Origin: Hypoxylon rubiginosum
Lineage: Eukaryota; Ascomycota; Sordariomycetes; Xylariales; Hypoxylaceae
Direction: 5' to 3'
Assembly: GCA_902806565.1 (NCBI GenBank)
Contig: CADCXA010000034.1
Coordinates: 496,001 to 560,000 of the forward strand
DNA: 64,000 nt
Positions within the stretch are counted from its first letter, which is position 1. Each line of letters opens with the position of its first letter. Below, in pieces: positions 47,019 through 58,793 of this stretch. The position numbers and the translations under genes are program-made. The notes under the pieces were generated by a model. The model was given only the letters and a program-made list of their open reading frames with translations, made no database searches and was not told the DNA's origin.

Positions 47019-48142
47019 ATGGATAACGGACTCCCCCCGCCGGCCACGTCGGGGGCTCCGAACCAGTGGACGATGGACAATATAGCCCTGGACGGCCAGA
47101 ATAAGAAGACGAAGAAGACAGGAACATGGTCCTTTGGCTCCGGCAAGTTTAAGGCAAAGGATGGGTGGTTCAAGAACCCCAGGGATACGACGTGGACCAT
47201 CGACTCGGCCGTTAACGGCAAGAAGAATCCCTCGGGATACGACAGCAACACCCTCATAACTATCGTCCGCTCATCGCAGTGCTTCTCTGCATGCATGGCG
47301 CTAATACTTTACGTATGCACGATGTCAGCCCCGAGCCAGTGGCTCATGATTCTAGCAGCAGCAGTAGGCGTCCTTTCAGCCGGCTGGAGCATGTTTGCGC
47401 TGTTCCTGCGACATGTCTGGTCGATATGGCTCGTCATCCCCGAGGTCCTGATCGCTGTCGCCTGGATTGTACTATACAGCGCAAACTCTGTTGCGAAGCC
47501 AGATGTGGTAAAGTCGGAAACATTCAGGGTGGGGACGATAGCCATTGAAGCCTCCATGGTCCTCTGGATACAGACCTGGCTGTTAGCAGTGACCCCTTTC
47601 GTCCACAAGCTAGTTTCTTGCATTGTCCGAAAGCGACGTAACCACAAGGCATCTAAGTCTCGTGAGGTCGCGCCTGGCGATGTGGAGTTGGTAAGTTGAC
47701 CGCTTGGCTGGAGAATGACATCGTGCTACCCAGGTTGCTAACGACAAGTCAGCCGACTCACCCCAGGACCATATACACGGTGCCTGGGTCGTCCGCTTTC
47801 GAGAGGGACGATTCCTTCCCGGCCCCGCAGGCGCCGACCCCGAACCCCTTTCCGCGAGGGCTTGCGTCGATGCGCAAGGAAGGGGCATCGGTACCATACG
47901 CGGGATCCAGCAAGACCACGCATGGGCTCCTCGAAAGAACCCAGACCCGGGGGAGCGCTCAGACTGTCAGCTCCATCTCGTCCTCGGCGCACGGAGAGGC
48001 ACTTAGAGAGCAGACCGTCAGCCCACTGTCGACTACATCACACCGCCAGGTTCCCGTACAGCTCGGCGATCGCCAGCAGAGGGCGAGCGTTAATCCCTGG
48101 GACACGACGGCCCCGAGGAGAGAAGAATACCAGTGGGTGTAA
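47019..48142 (+). CDS. Four-transmembrane MARVEL-like protein
   Basis: Two exons, 47019-47690 and 47753-48142, give 353 residues. The donor is GTAAGT and the branch GCTAAC; only the second of two nearby AG acceptors (47752) keeps the frame. The N-terminal 85 residues are hydrophilic, Lys/Gly/Asn-rich. Four hydrophobic helices follow between about 86 and 205 (CFSACMALILYVCTM; WLMILAAAVGVLSAGWSMFALF; WLVIPEVLIAVAWIVLYSAN; IEASMVLWIQTWLLAVTPFV). They are linked by very short loops, the MARVEL arrangement. The C-terminal 140 residues are Ser/Thr/Pro-rich and cytosolic, with possible phosphosites. MARVEL proteins shape membrane domains at junctions and eisosome-like sites; a precise role cannot be given. 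A TATA box sits at 46875. Confidence 0.88.
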
Positions 48143-49138
48143 GGGGTTTTTACTGGAAGGAGTCATGAGCGGCCGTGCCCCCTTCATGTATACGCACGCA
48201 CGAACCTAGCATCTACATATCTGTATGTTGGTCGGGACGTTGGGTCCGTTTAGTGAAATATGGGACCCAGTGCTAATTTCTAATTTCTATTCACTTTTTG
48301 AGAAAAGAGAAACTGAGACACTGCAGCTTAACTGCATCCGATGTCGCCAGGTACTTGGCAGTATTTATGTGCTCATCAGGGGTTCTAGGGGTTCTCTCTC
48401 CCTTCCAATTTTCTTATGCTGTTAGTTTGCGTTGGTTTGGATTTCTGGGTACCTTACCTTGTCACCTTGTTCATTGCCAACATTTCAACCACGGTTCCCA
48501 ATCCTCGTCCTGAAGGCCTGAGAGGGATCGGGGCTACGGGTCGAGAATAACTGCGGAGGAAATACGGTTTGGGGCTGCGTCAGCCTGTTACATTAGATAG
48601 GGATAGGTAGCAATGTTGGCTTGACATCAACGAGTGGAAGTCTTAAGTTGAATTGTGGCGATAAGTTCATAGCTTCGCCTCTGTACAACCCTCCTTTATT
48701 CCACTGCCGTGGCAATTGACTTCTCTATTATTTCTTTTTCCTCGGTGATAGACTCGGAATAAATATATGTGATTTAATGAGCTGTATCTACACTTCGGCC
48801 ATTGCCGATGTCAACTCAAATACTTTTATGTCGCCGTCGGCTTTGACGTTTTATATCCACAAACATACGAGAAATATGATAAATGACATGTTGCTGCTTA
48901 CCCAATCAGCCAATGTATGGGGTTTTCTGACAAGCAGGCTGGGTTAGTATAGGGTGTACATGTATGGTATGTATGGAATGTATGGGTTGAATGGTTATAG
49001 GACCGCCCTTGTTGAAACGGTACAGATCTCGGATGCGGATGACGGCCGGAAATAGTATCTGCAGTATATCTGCAGTAGGTGAAGAATCGGGAAAGCGATT
49101 CGGGAGTCGGGCAGTCGGGGAAAGGAGGAAAGGACTGT

Positions 49139-49178
49139 CAAGTCACCAAGTCACCAAGTCACCAAGTCACCAAGTCAC
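49139..49178. repeat. Tandem repeat CAAGTCAC x5
   Basis: Five exact 8-bp copies. Confidence 0.97.
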
Positions 49179-49228
49179 ATCTTGAGCAGATTCTAAGCAG
49201 CGATCAACATTACAGAAGTTGATTGCGT

Positions 49229-49256
49229 GGGTATGGGTATGGGTATGGGTATGGGT
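49229..49256. repeat. GGGTAT microsatellite
   Basis: Four exact copies and a partial fifth. Confidence 0.95.
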
Positions 49257-50473
49257 AAAGTCCGATGGCGATGGGGGTTCGAAGGCGGTACGGGCCGGGC
49301 TCTATTGTACATTGACATTGACATTGGACTGGTGTTAGCTGGTTGGCTGTTAGCAAGGGTTAGCGCATCCATGGCAAAGGACAGCGAAATGCTAACCGAT
49401 GATATCGTCTGTATTAGCGATCGTTTATCTTTCTGTACAACATGTACGACTTATATGTACCGTAGTACCTGATAGACCTGATAGACCTGATAGTCGAAAA
49501 TTAGGTGATTTCGATTGGCAGAGGAGCCACTACAGTGGCACTGCCACCCACACTTGCCCACACTCTTTCTTCTACCATGTTCCCTGTCCTCTGCTCCCCT
49601 ATCGCTTTTGCACACTCTGGCACAGGCGCATTGCACGTACTACCTACATGTAATGTACCCTAATGTACGCCAGAGCACATTGCAGCGGCTCGAAAAGCAA
49701 CTCGAAAAAAAAGATGATAGATGATAGATCTTATCGGGCAAAGGCTCATGCAAAAGTCTCCTGACACCCATACTCATACCCTACCCATATAACTGATATT
49801 CTGCCAATACTTGTACTCGTACCCTCGCTACCTTCCTCGCTGCCTCTGCCTCGACATACATATATGTACCTCATCTCATACAGTACATACATATGTACTT
49901 AATAGTAATAAAAAAAGAATACCCCAGCAGCTCAGCTACATATTCTGATATTACAACCCTCGTCGAATAAACCCCCAGTCACTGGCTGAAGTGGCTGCCA
50001 ACCAAATTCAAACATAAACCCCGTCGAACCGCATATCAACCCCCCAAAATCAAAAGATTTTCCTTTTCCCACTCTGCAAAGGTTTTAGCGCTTCAAAAAT
50101 CTATCGCTTCCAGCCAGCCAGCATCACCCTGGATCGCCCAACTATGGTAGAGCACCCCGGCTCTTGAGCACTAAGCTTGCAGGCTTGTTCATTACCCCGC
50201 TCCCAGCTGAGGTTTAGAAGAGTTCAGAAGGATAGATTGTAGATAGGTAGACGGAACCCGCATGATCCGGTCAATCGGAAGTCTTCTTTCTGCTTGAACA
50301 ATCTCCACCCGTCAACTCCAGTTCATTAGCAAAAAGGGCTCCCCGCCGACACACTATACCTTTAGGGATTTCTATACTGACTTTTAGATTTCAATTACCT
50401 AACCGCTCCCCCCCAGGAGAGCCTATTACCAATAGCTATATATATACACAATATCTCGAATAGGCCAGAAGCC

Positions 50474-53183
50474 ATGACGATGTCTGAGGGAGACGGCACG
50501 AATGGGGTCCAGAGACTGGCCACTCACGCGCCCCAGCCTCAACCCCGGAAGAAATTTGCGATCCCTCCCGTCAAGAACGCCTGTCTGTCTTGGTACGTCG
50601 CAACGCTTGACCATTGCGCCATTTGCTTCCTTTCAAGTCCTACGTAGTTCCCAGCGCACATCGCGTACTGCGTGTATGAAGCGCTAAGTCCAAGCACCAA
50701 GCACCAAGCATCAAGCATCAAATTACATAACCAAATACCTTATCGAGGGCGAATATGCTAACGGAGTCTGAAGCCGCGCATCGAGGACGAGATGTAATGG
50801 CGAGCGGCCGTGCGCAAGTGTACGCTTCAACCTCATGCTTATTTCCTCATTTGTCTCCTTTTCAACAGAAATACCTATAGTAAGAGAGAGAGCGGAGTGG
50901 ATTTTCTAACTTGTCAAACTATTCTCAGTGCATGACGAAAGATCGCGAGTGTGTATATAAACCAAGTAGGCGAGGAGGACCTCGCATTCGGAAGAAGTCC
51001 CGACCGCTTTCCGACTATCAGGATCTGGCGATCTCGCTTCCTACCCAGCAAGAAGAGATTCACCAGGATTGTGAGTTTGCCGCTCGACCGAGAACGCGCA
51101 TGTCGATGCTGACTAAGTTGGAGCTCTCCTCATCGAGAGCTACATAGAACCGGGCGCCGGACTGAAGCCCCTGGCCGATATCTGGAGGGACAGCGATGCT
51201 ATATACGACAATCTATTTCAAGATGCTATGGTCGATGCTGTTTCCCATATTAAGACCCCTATGGTTAGGACCTACGGGGGAAATGACCGCGATATGTAGG
51301 TATTCGTGCAACTTCAAAAGCGGTTTCACTGACCAAACATCTAGACTGAACGCATATTATATCTGGATTCATCCTTATTTTCCCATCTTGCCGCCACCGG
51401 AGACTGCCCCAGTGCTTGATCAGGTTACGCCTCTTCTTGAGACGCAGAGAGACAAGTTTGAGGAACCATCTTCTGCTATCAGTCTAGCCGTCTCCGCAAT
51501 CTTGGCCCTCATACCCTGCCCCCAAGATCCGAATCCACTTGAGCCAGAGTCGGTCCGCTGGAGACGCACTTACTCGCAGTTCCTCGCGAAGGCAGCCTTG
51601 GAGAGTATTGAAACGGAGACGGAGAGGCCAGAGTCTTCCGTCGAACCGCCCAAAGCCCTCGATGACTCGGACGACGAGGTTTTCCGAGAAAAGTTCCATT
51701 CACAAGTTCCTCTGGAGCTAGAAAGCATCATCGCTCTTGATCTCCTCAGCGTGTATGAATATGCTCAACGCGGTAACTTGAAAAAGATGAGGGCTAGGGT
51801 GGGAGCGGCCTTGATGTCAGCCATGTCCCTTATGCTCCATACGCGTAGCGATATAGAGGACGAATACACAGAAGCGCGACGCCGCACGTGGTGGATGACG
51901 TACATCTGCGTATGCCAAGGCTCGATCGTTAGCAATACAGTATGTCTATGGATTCTATGGATCATCCCGAAAGATGACTTGAACGAAAGCTAATATTTGC
52001 CAGCCCCCGACGTTTGAGGTCTTTGCATCTAGCTTCACAGCCAAGTACCCTACGATCAAGGCCGATCCGGAGGTAAGTTTATCATGATGCCTGCGCGTGT
52101 AATCCCTTTACTAATAGTGAGTACCTAGGCATGGCCCTTATTCGTTCAAGCCCAGCAGGCTATCCTCGCCGCTACTCAGTTCGTTATCGAATTCAACAAG
52201 GCTAGAAAAGAGCAATCGGACATGACCCGCATATTTAATCGAATGCGTGAGCTCGAACGGCTTCTGGAGCCTCTTATTATCAAATCAGAAGCATGGGTAT
52301 TGAACTGCCCATTGACACAGCCTGTCGATAAAAGAGAGTCGGTTCTGTCGCAGTCGCTGCGGTGCATTTCGCGCATTAAACTGAACAGGTAAATATTATT
52401 CATGGCAGATTTTCCCTTCATAGACTAATGCCTGCATGTAGTGCTCGAATTAAGGTCCATCGCTATTGCGCTTTCTTCGACCTAGCCGTGTTTTCTGCGA
52501 AACACTGCGATCTGAAAAGTACGAGGGAGAAAGAGGTGGTTGATAGTCCAGATGTCATGCAGCTGCAAGCATGCTGTACGACTCTTGGAAACACACCGTC
52601 TACCATGTCGAACTCGAGTCACTCGGCCGGCTCCGTGTCACCGACGCTCTCAAGCCGATCTACGCCCAACGCGGATTGCTGCGGCTTCAACTATCAGCCA
52701 GGACCAGTTCTGACATTCCCATTCAGCACCCACCACTCGTCAAAGGTATGCTTGAAGTCTGCCTTGAATATTGCCCAGGCATTCGATTCACTGCCGTATC
52801 CGAACCCCACCGGCTTGCTCTGCGACACGCCGTGCTACCTCGGGCCGAGTTCTACGTTAATCACGCCGAGGACGATGCCATCGTTTGCTTGCTGCGCGAT
52901 GCAGTGTAGCTACGCGTTGCTCATGGTCAAAGATAGGACAGAGTCGATGTACCCAACATCAACTGGCGAATCTGGTCCTCTGGTGGATAATCTTCGCGAC
53001 CGTCTTCAGCAAGGATTGGTCTCCATATTAGTGACACTTGAGAATTATGCGACGGCTTTCGAAGCCTTGGGTGGCATGAGAGGTAAGCTCGAGCCTGCTC
53101 TTGCAAGTTTTAGGATGGAATAAGAACTAACGTCCTGTGTAGACCAAATTCGGGATAAGGTTGACTTGGCACTGGGATTTTGA
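50474..53183 (+). CDS. Zn2Cys6 fungal transcription factor (nine exons)
   Basis: Exons 50474-50592, 50774-50819, 50929-51070, 51118-51295, 51345-51939, 52004-52072, 52129-52388, 52442-53082 and 53143-53183 give 696 residues, and every join keeps frame. The binuclear zinc cluster is spread over the first three exons: ACLSC, then RASRTRCNGERPC, then CMTKDREC. The spacing is C-x2-C-x6-C-x5-C-x2-C-x6-C, at about 37-64. A basic linker follows (SRRGGPRIRKKSR). The middle homology region starts near 160 with ILNAYYIWIHPYFPILPPP, a hallmark of fungal-specific regulators. The C-terminus is Ser/Thr/Pro-rich with NADCCGFNYQ. It is a nuclear sequence-specific DNA-binding regulator, probably for carbon or secondary-metabolic genes; the target is unknown. 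Exon 2 is only 46 bases, so automated prediction may easily lose the zinc cluster. Confidence 0.9.
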
Positions 53184-54536
53184 AATAGGCTACTTTTTTT
53201 TCCGGCAGAGTACGTAATTGTTGGAAACGTACATAAACTACTCGTTAAACTTAGGAGTCAATGCAATGGGGTGGTAATCGTGTAGGAGGGCATAGATGTT
53301 CCTCTCTTCGATCTGATGTGATGGATTTGCTCAATGGTCGGGACTGGACAAAAGCAGCTGAGATGTGTTGATACATGGCTGCGGACGATACGTCATGACA
53401 AGTTAAGTCGGTTACGAATCCATTTTAACGAACAGCTTCAACAATGTATATTCTTAGGATAGTAGGATGGTCATTCGTTCTTAAGGATTATGCACTAATA
53501 TCTTGGAAGTGTCAATCAAAGGTGCCTCCGTAATCTTAAGAATCCATTCATTTTCGATATGGTCTCGAAGAATCTTGAGGACTGTAAACCTGAAGCCACT
53601 CAATCGCTTAATGCGGTTCATATTAGCTCTGATACTGAAAATATATATGTGGGTACGTCCCGTGTTATTGATGCTGTGCAGCTCGGCCCGCCGAACTAGA
53701 TACATTACCGGCCCCGCCGGCCCTGAACGGTGCCCCGAAAGTGGGGCCGCCCCGTATGTGGCTCCGGGAGTGATGCCGGATAGGGGAACGTACCAATATA
53801 AGACTTTGGCACGGCTACCTAGTAAACCTTCCTAGTTCGTACTTATGTATAATAGTTTTCCATCTTTCATACGCGTAGCCCTTTGAGGTAAAGGCCGTTA
53901 CAAAGGCAAAAACTTTCGATAGGAGGTCTAAGAACATGATAATAATACGTGTACGCATTCACAGGCATGTATTTCACTATTTCACTGGCATAAATGTCGT
54001 CCTGACAGTCACGTGGTACATAGGCTATGATATATATCAACGTGACCCCTGAGGACATGGGGACGGGAGTCTACGGGAGTCTACGGGGGCTTTAGTAGGC
54101 CATTTCTCTCGATTTCCTTTACCAACACGCTTGCTATAGCAAACGTGTCGGCTCTCCAGGCGAATCGTAAGCATCTGAGGTGCGAGTGGCCATTCTCATA
54201 CATCAGGATGTATTCAAGTAGATCACGAACCCGGACGGAGCCAGACGGCCCCGTATATTCAAGGGCCATCGTCTAGGGCTACCAGAAAGCGCCGAATAGC
54301 TTCAAAAACGGCTGGGTAACCCTAGTTCCGCTTTTCCCTAGGGCAGGGACTCTTCTTATTTTGTAAACAATTCATATTTAGAATCTCAAAAACCCCCAAC
54401 ACTATTTCCTTTCCAACTTCTACACAACTTTCTCGCGCACACTTCTCCTGCTTGTTTCAGCTAGAGACAGGAATAGTTCTCATTTCTATTCCAAACGAAC
54501 AAATTCCTTTCCATTACTCGCTTTCTTTTTCTCATC
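53184..54536. other. Intergenic, no firm gene
   Basis: A/T-rich 3' flank of the Zn2Cys6 gene, a small G/C-rich patch with a GCCCC/GGGGC inverted repeat (53732-53747), a 62-codon minus-strand frame (54081-54269, protein-like but unplaced), and a C/T-rich leader before 54537. Confidence 0.45.
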
Positions 54537-55418
54537 ATGTATCCTACCAACGACAATGCTTCCTCTCCCGGCCCACTAAGTGCTGCTGCCTCCCCCGTGA
54601 CTCCTACGAGCGCCCGCAGTCTTTTCCGCATTCCCGTGGCCACCCCTCGCACGCCCGACGGCAATGCTAGCGTCGCTCAGGAAATCGCCAGCTCCGCGGA
54701 TGACAGCATGACTCTCACCGTCACCAGTCCCTCGAACGAGGGCGGCGGCGGCGACAACAGCGGCAGCAGCGAAGAAGGATCCCAGACAGCTACGATCACG
54801 GCCCGCAACGCGGGAGAAGGCCTCGCTGCAGTTCGCCGACCCATGAGTGTGTCGCCGAACATCAACGCCTCCTTCGGCGCCATGCTTCCGCGAGTTCGTC
54901 ACGCCCAGGTCAACGCTGCCCCGGACCTGTTCCTCCGCGGCAACCTCCGCCAGTTCGCCGCGTCCCGCCCCGGTTACGCGTCATCCCAAGCTGTGAGCGA
55001 ACAGTCGCAGCACTCCTCGCAGCACCCGCCCGGTCCTTGCTCCTGCCCCGGATGCGTGTACTACCACCAGGGAAGCTATCAACGCGTAAGTTTCAGCTGA
55101 CTACCTACCTACCTACCTACCTACCTACCTTCTCCCCCCCTCTACTTAGGAAGGCACATACACCCTCGAGATAAGCAGGCTAACGGAAAGCATACACAGG
55201 ACCTCGAGCGACAGCCGCTCCTGTCTTTCCCACAGCCCCACTTCACGCGTCGCCTGTCCTTCGCCTCGTACCAGCGCGAGTCGGACCTCGAGTCGCAAGC
55301 CAGCGTCGGTCCCTGGGACCGGTTTACCTTCGCGCAGATGGTAGTCATCGTCTTCTGCCTGTCCCTGATCGTCATCGCCGCCTTGTGGGCTATCCGATCG
55401 ATGCTCCCGCGCGTCTGA
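54537..55418 (+). CDS. Tail-anchored membrane protein, unknown function
   Basis: Two exons, 54537-55085 and 55200-55418, give 255 residues. The donor is GTAAGT, the branch GCTAAC and the acceptor ACACAG. The first 140 residues are Ser/Thr/Ala/Pro-rich and low in structure, with SP and TP pairs (possible kinase sites). A short Cys motif CSCPGC lies at about 170. A cluster of Arg/Ser (RRLSFASYQRESDLE) precedes one transmembrane helix near the C-terminus (MVVIVFCLSLIVIAALWAI, about 228-248). Only six residues follow, and there is no signal peptide. This is the tail-anchored topology, with the bulk in the cytosol and insertion into the ER or outer mitochondrial membrane. I do not recognise the family. 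The intron contains a CTAC microsatellite. Confidence 0.8.
55101..55130. repeat. (CTAC)n microsatellite inside an intron
   Basis: Seven or more CTAC units lie in the only intron of the tail-anchored protein gene. Confidence 0.95.
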
Positions 55419-57463
55419 TTAGACTCGCACGACAATCCCGGATTCCGCTCGCGTGACCGCGTAGGTCTTTGGGATAGGAAACGGCTTGGGAGACGGCTTG
55501 GTTGGGAGACTTGGTTGGGAGTTTGGTGGATTTGAGCTTCTTTTTTATTCATGAGAATGGCGAATAATCGCCAGTTTGAGATTTTCTCATGATGCCTTAA
55601 TAATGCAGAATACCAAGTCTCTGGTCTGGTTTAGGGAAATTCAATACGTCTTCAGGTCAATTAATAGCATCTTGTCTTCGCCGTGACATGTTCGTAAATC
55701 GCTGACACGCCACGATTCTGGCTGGCGTACTACGTTTTTCTCTTCTCTGCATACAAACTCTCACGTACATGGTATACCTCTGCCACCATTAGGTTTGTGT
55801 ACTCTGTGTAGAGGTGAGAATCTACAATGAGACATTTGAGTTTTCCAACTTGTCACTTCGTAATTACTCCTAGGATATTTACATTCACTAGACTAGTTCA
55901 TTCAAAGCGTATTGCTACATCCCATTCATGTTGTGGGCATGTTCGCTAGGATTTTTCTATCTTCCACGATACTGCGAATAGACGGGTTTGATCACGTACT
56001 GTACCTCGGTCACCATTTAGTTGACTGGAAGAAATATAAATTGTATTCAACAGGATCGCTTGGGCTACACCCTACCCTATGTCTCCATTAGCTGCTACCG
56101 GCAAGACGAATCACTTCGCCTTCATAGCTCGAATGAATAGGCCGTAGCCGCCTGAGATTCGTATGTAGCCATAATCTGATGCTTCTATGTTGATTGCGTA
56201 ATAGTTCATCCTCCATCGCCGGTACAAGTACCTTCCCGTCACTATCGTATACAGGAAACGCTGCGAGGGTATATGGTCGACTTCTACTTCTGGGCCTGCA
56301 CATTATTTTTAGCAGCTTCACGTAGCCACACGCGTAGGAGAACTAGGGGCAGGTGTAGCTTCTTTTCTAATCGTAACGAAACCTAGGGCGGCCTTATTAC
56401 CGTTGCTTATGCGACTTATGCTAGTCCTAGCTTACAGGAATCGGTTCGGGACTCTGTTGATGAGCAAAGTATGGTATTTCCAAGTAAGTCATCTCGAAAC
56501 TCTCGAACTAGCGACATCGCTGAAGTAATAATGTCTATTGCTGAAATAGTAACGCTCTGGGCAGCTTGAATGATTGTTTATCTCCGGAAGGTGACAGGGG
56601 TATCGTTGGTGGATAGATGTCTATTTTCCGAACGGAAAGGTGACATCCAGGCGGCTCGCTCAGCTGAAAGCCCTCCTATGGCCCAGCGCTTATGGGGTCG
56701 CTACCATTAAAGACCCCAAAGATCTTGGAGGCCTTTCAGCGGATCCCCAGATCCTTAGATTCTAATTCTAAGCAATATATGACTGGACCCTGAGTATGAC
56801 CGTTCCAGATTCGATTTATTGGCTCATTCAACTCGAAATCCCATTTCATCTTGTCAATAGGCCATCGATTTGCTGACGTCGCAATGGAAGTCTTTAATTC
56901 CGCGCTTAAAATAGCAATAGGGCTGGCGAGTGGCCCAATGGACCAACACCGCGTGGCGCAGCACGCCCGGAATCTACTCAAGCCGGCGCAAGTATGCGCA
57001 GCCCTCCAGAACTCGGAGAAAGAAACAAACAATGAATTCTATGGATATGGTACACCGCTACCGAGTGGCAGTTCAACGGCCGAGTCCCATCCGATCGCCT
57101 TCGACCACGTGCTGAAGCCCAACTGTAAGGCAAGTCTTGGGAATGACTGCGCTCTATGACAGGGGTTAATCACCTTTACAGGTTGGGCTTAGCAGGCCGG
57201 AAATAGAATGGGACGGTTATATCCAATCATCTTACACCATTTACAGGCCTGTATACTGTCTAGGGCACTCAGCATGCCGACTGTCTGACTTAGAACATCA
57301 TGTCCTGCGGCGAGCTATGCAGTTATCATCTCGTCTTGTCTCGTCTTGGAATTTAATAAAAGCTTCTCTCGCCCGTGCTTTACTTTCTTGTAAGTTTTCA
57401 GTCACAGTAAACAATCCTCAGCTTCATCAAGATTCATCAAACATTCTAACTTCTATTGAAAAG
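55419..57463. other. Intergenic, 2 kb, no firm gene
   Basis: 3' flank of the tail-anchored gene, then unassigned sequence. Two frames are somewhat protein-like, 56088-56321 (minus) and 56851-57159 (plus), but I see no family or splice partners. A TTAATAAAAG run near 57353 and a C/T-rich leader precede the cupredoxin gene. Confidence 0.45.
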
Positions 57464-58793
57464 ATGTCGTGGTTCAAACCCTCCAAGATCGCCATTGGGC
57501 TAGCAGCTCTTATAGGGCTTGCAAATGCAACACATTACGATGTTACCGTTGGAAAAGGGGGCCAGCTCAGGTTCGAACCGGAAACCCTATCAGCACAACC
57601 CGGCGATACTGTCACGTATCGATTCTTCGCGAAGGTGATTACCTCCTAATACTTTGAATACATCATACGATCTAGCTAACAAGGACTTTAGAATCACGCT
57701 GTTGCACAGTCTACCTTCAACAGCCCATGCCAAATACAAGATGATGGAATATTCTCAGGCTTTACCCCTAATGCCTCTCCTGATGTCGCGGCACCGACGA
57801 CCTTTACCATTACTGTGAATGACACAAAGCCGCTATGGTTCTACTGGTGAGTTTTAAGAATGTCCACGATCGTTAATATGGACTTACTAATAAGTATAAA
57901 GTCCTCAGTCAAATGGGAATCACTGCCAGAATGGAATGGTACACGCCATCAATGCGTAAGTGATATCTGCTAGAATAACTCCACGCCAACATTCGACTAA
58001 TACAGAGCAGACCCTACACAGGCAACACATTCGATGCATACAAGGCCAAGGCCCAACAAGCAGCAACCCCAAGCACTCCTCCAGTCGGGACTCTACCAGC
58101 CGGCGGTGCGAGGAAGCTCCACATCGACGTCGGCTTCAACGGGAGCTTGGTATTCAACCCGAACAACGTAACTGAGCTAGTCGGCACGATCCTCGAGTTC
58201 GCCTACAACCCAGCAGTAAGTCCTTACCCGCATCCACACATTCTCCTTTTCACGTGGGCTAATTTAAATGTGTCTAGAACCACTCCATAGTCCAATCCTC
58301 CTTCGACAAGCCCTGCCAGCCCCTCTCACCCGGCACCGGCTTCGCCGCGCCCTTCGTCCCCACGAAGCAGTCGCCGTCGGGCGCCACCTTCGAGGTCGCC
58401 GTGGCAGACGACAAGCCGATCTGGTTCTACTGCGCGCAGACGGCCAAGACGCACTGCCAGGCGGGCATGGTAGGCGCCGTCAACGCGCCCGCCCAAGGCG
58501 ACAAGACCTTCGACGCCTTCCGGATGCTGGCGGCCAAGGCACCGCCCAGCACCATCCCCCCGAACACGCCGCTCGTCGGCACGCTCAAGGTCAACGGGAC
58601 GGTCGTCGCGGATGTGCGGGGAAGTGTGCTCAATGTTACGGACCTTCACACTGAGTTGGTGCAGGGTGGTGATGATGACGATGTCCCGTCGGCTTCGGCT
58701 TCGGCCGGAGGCAACTGCTCGACTGGAGGAAAGTGGCAGCGATCGACGGCGCGGCGACCGTCTCCGTGGACGAGTCGGGCTAAGCGTGGGTAG
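57464..58793 (+). CDS. Secreted protein with two cupredoxin-like domains
   Basis: Five exons, 57464-57634, 57692-57846, 57902-57955, 58011-58215 and 58278-58793, give 366 residues. The fourth acceptor could also lie 3 bases upstream (58008). A signal peptide covers about 1-22 (IGLAALIGLANA). Domain 1 (about 23-130) ends with LWFYCP..NHCQNGMV; domain 2 (about 150-290) ends with IWFYCAQ..THCQAGMV. Each also has the earlier NHAV or NHSI histidine, so each keeps a plausible His-Cys-His-Met copper set. Equivalent intron positions interrupt both domains before NH(A/S), which argues for internal duplication. Such fungal extracellular cupredoxins are known as serine-rich extracellular proteins; electron transfer or copper handling is inference. 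The last 45 residues look less protein-like than the same stretch in another frame, so the 3' end may be wrong or frameshifted. Confidence 0.85.

Larger units (their letters stand above)
48143..50473. other. Intergenic, 2.3 kb, simple repeats, no gene seen
   Basis: It contains CAAGTCAC x5 and GGGTAT x4 within 120 bases, and TGATAGACC repeats near 49470-49495. The last 600 bases include ACATACATATGTAC-type palindromes and probably the promoter of the Zn2Cys6 gene. Confidence 0.5.

Noticed and set aside
56851..57159. 102-codon plus-strand frame
   Set aside because: It is moderately protein-like, but no family, start context or exon partner was found.
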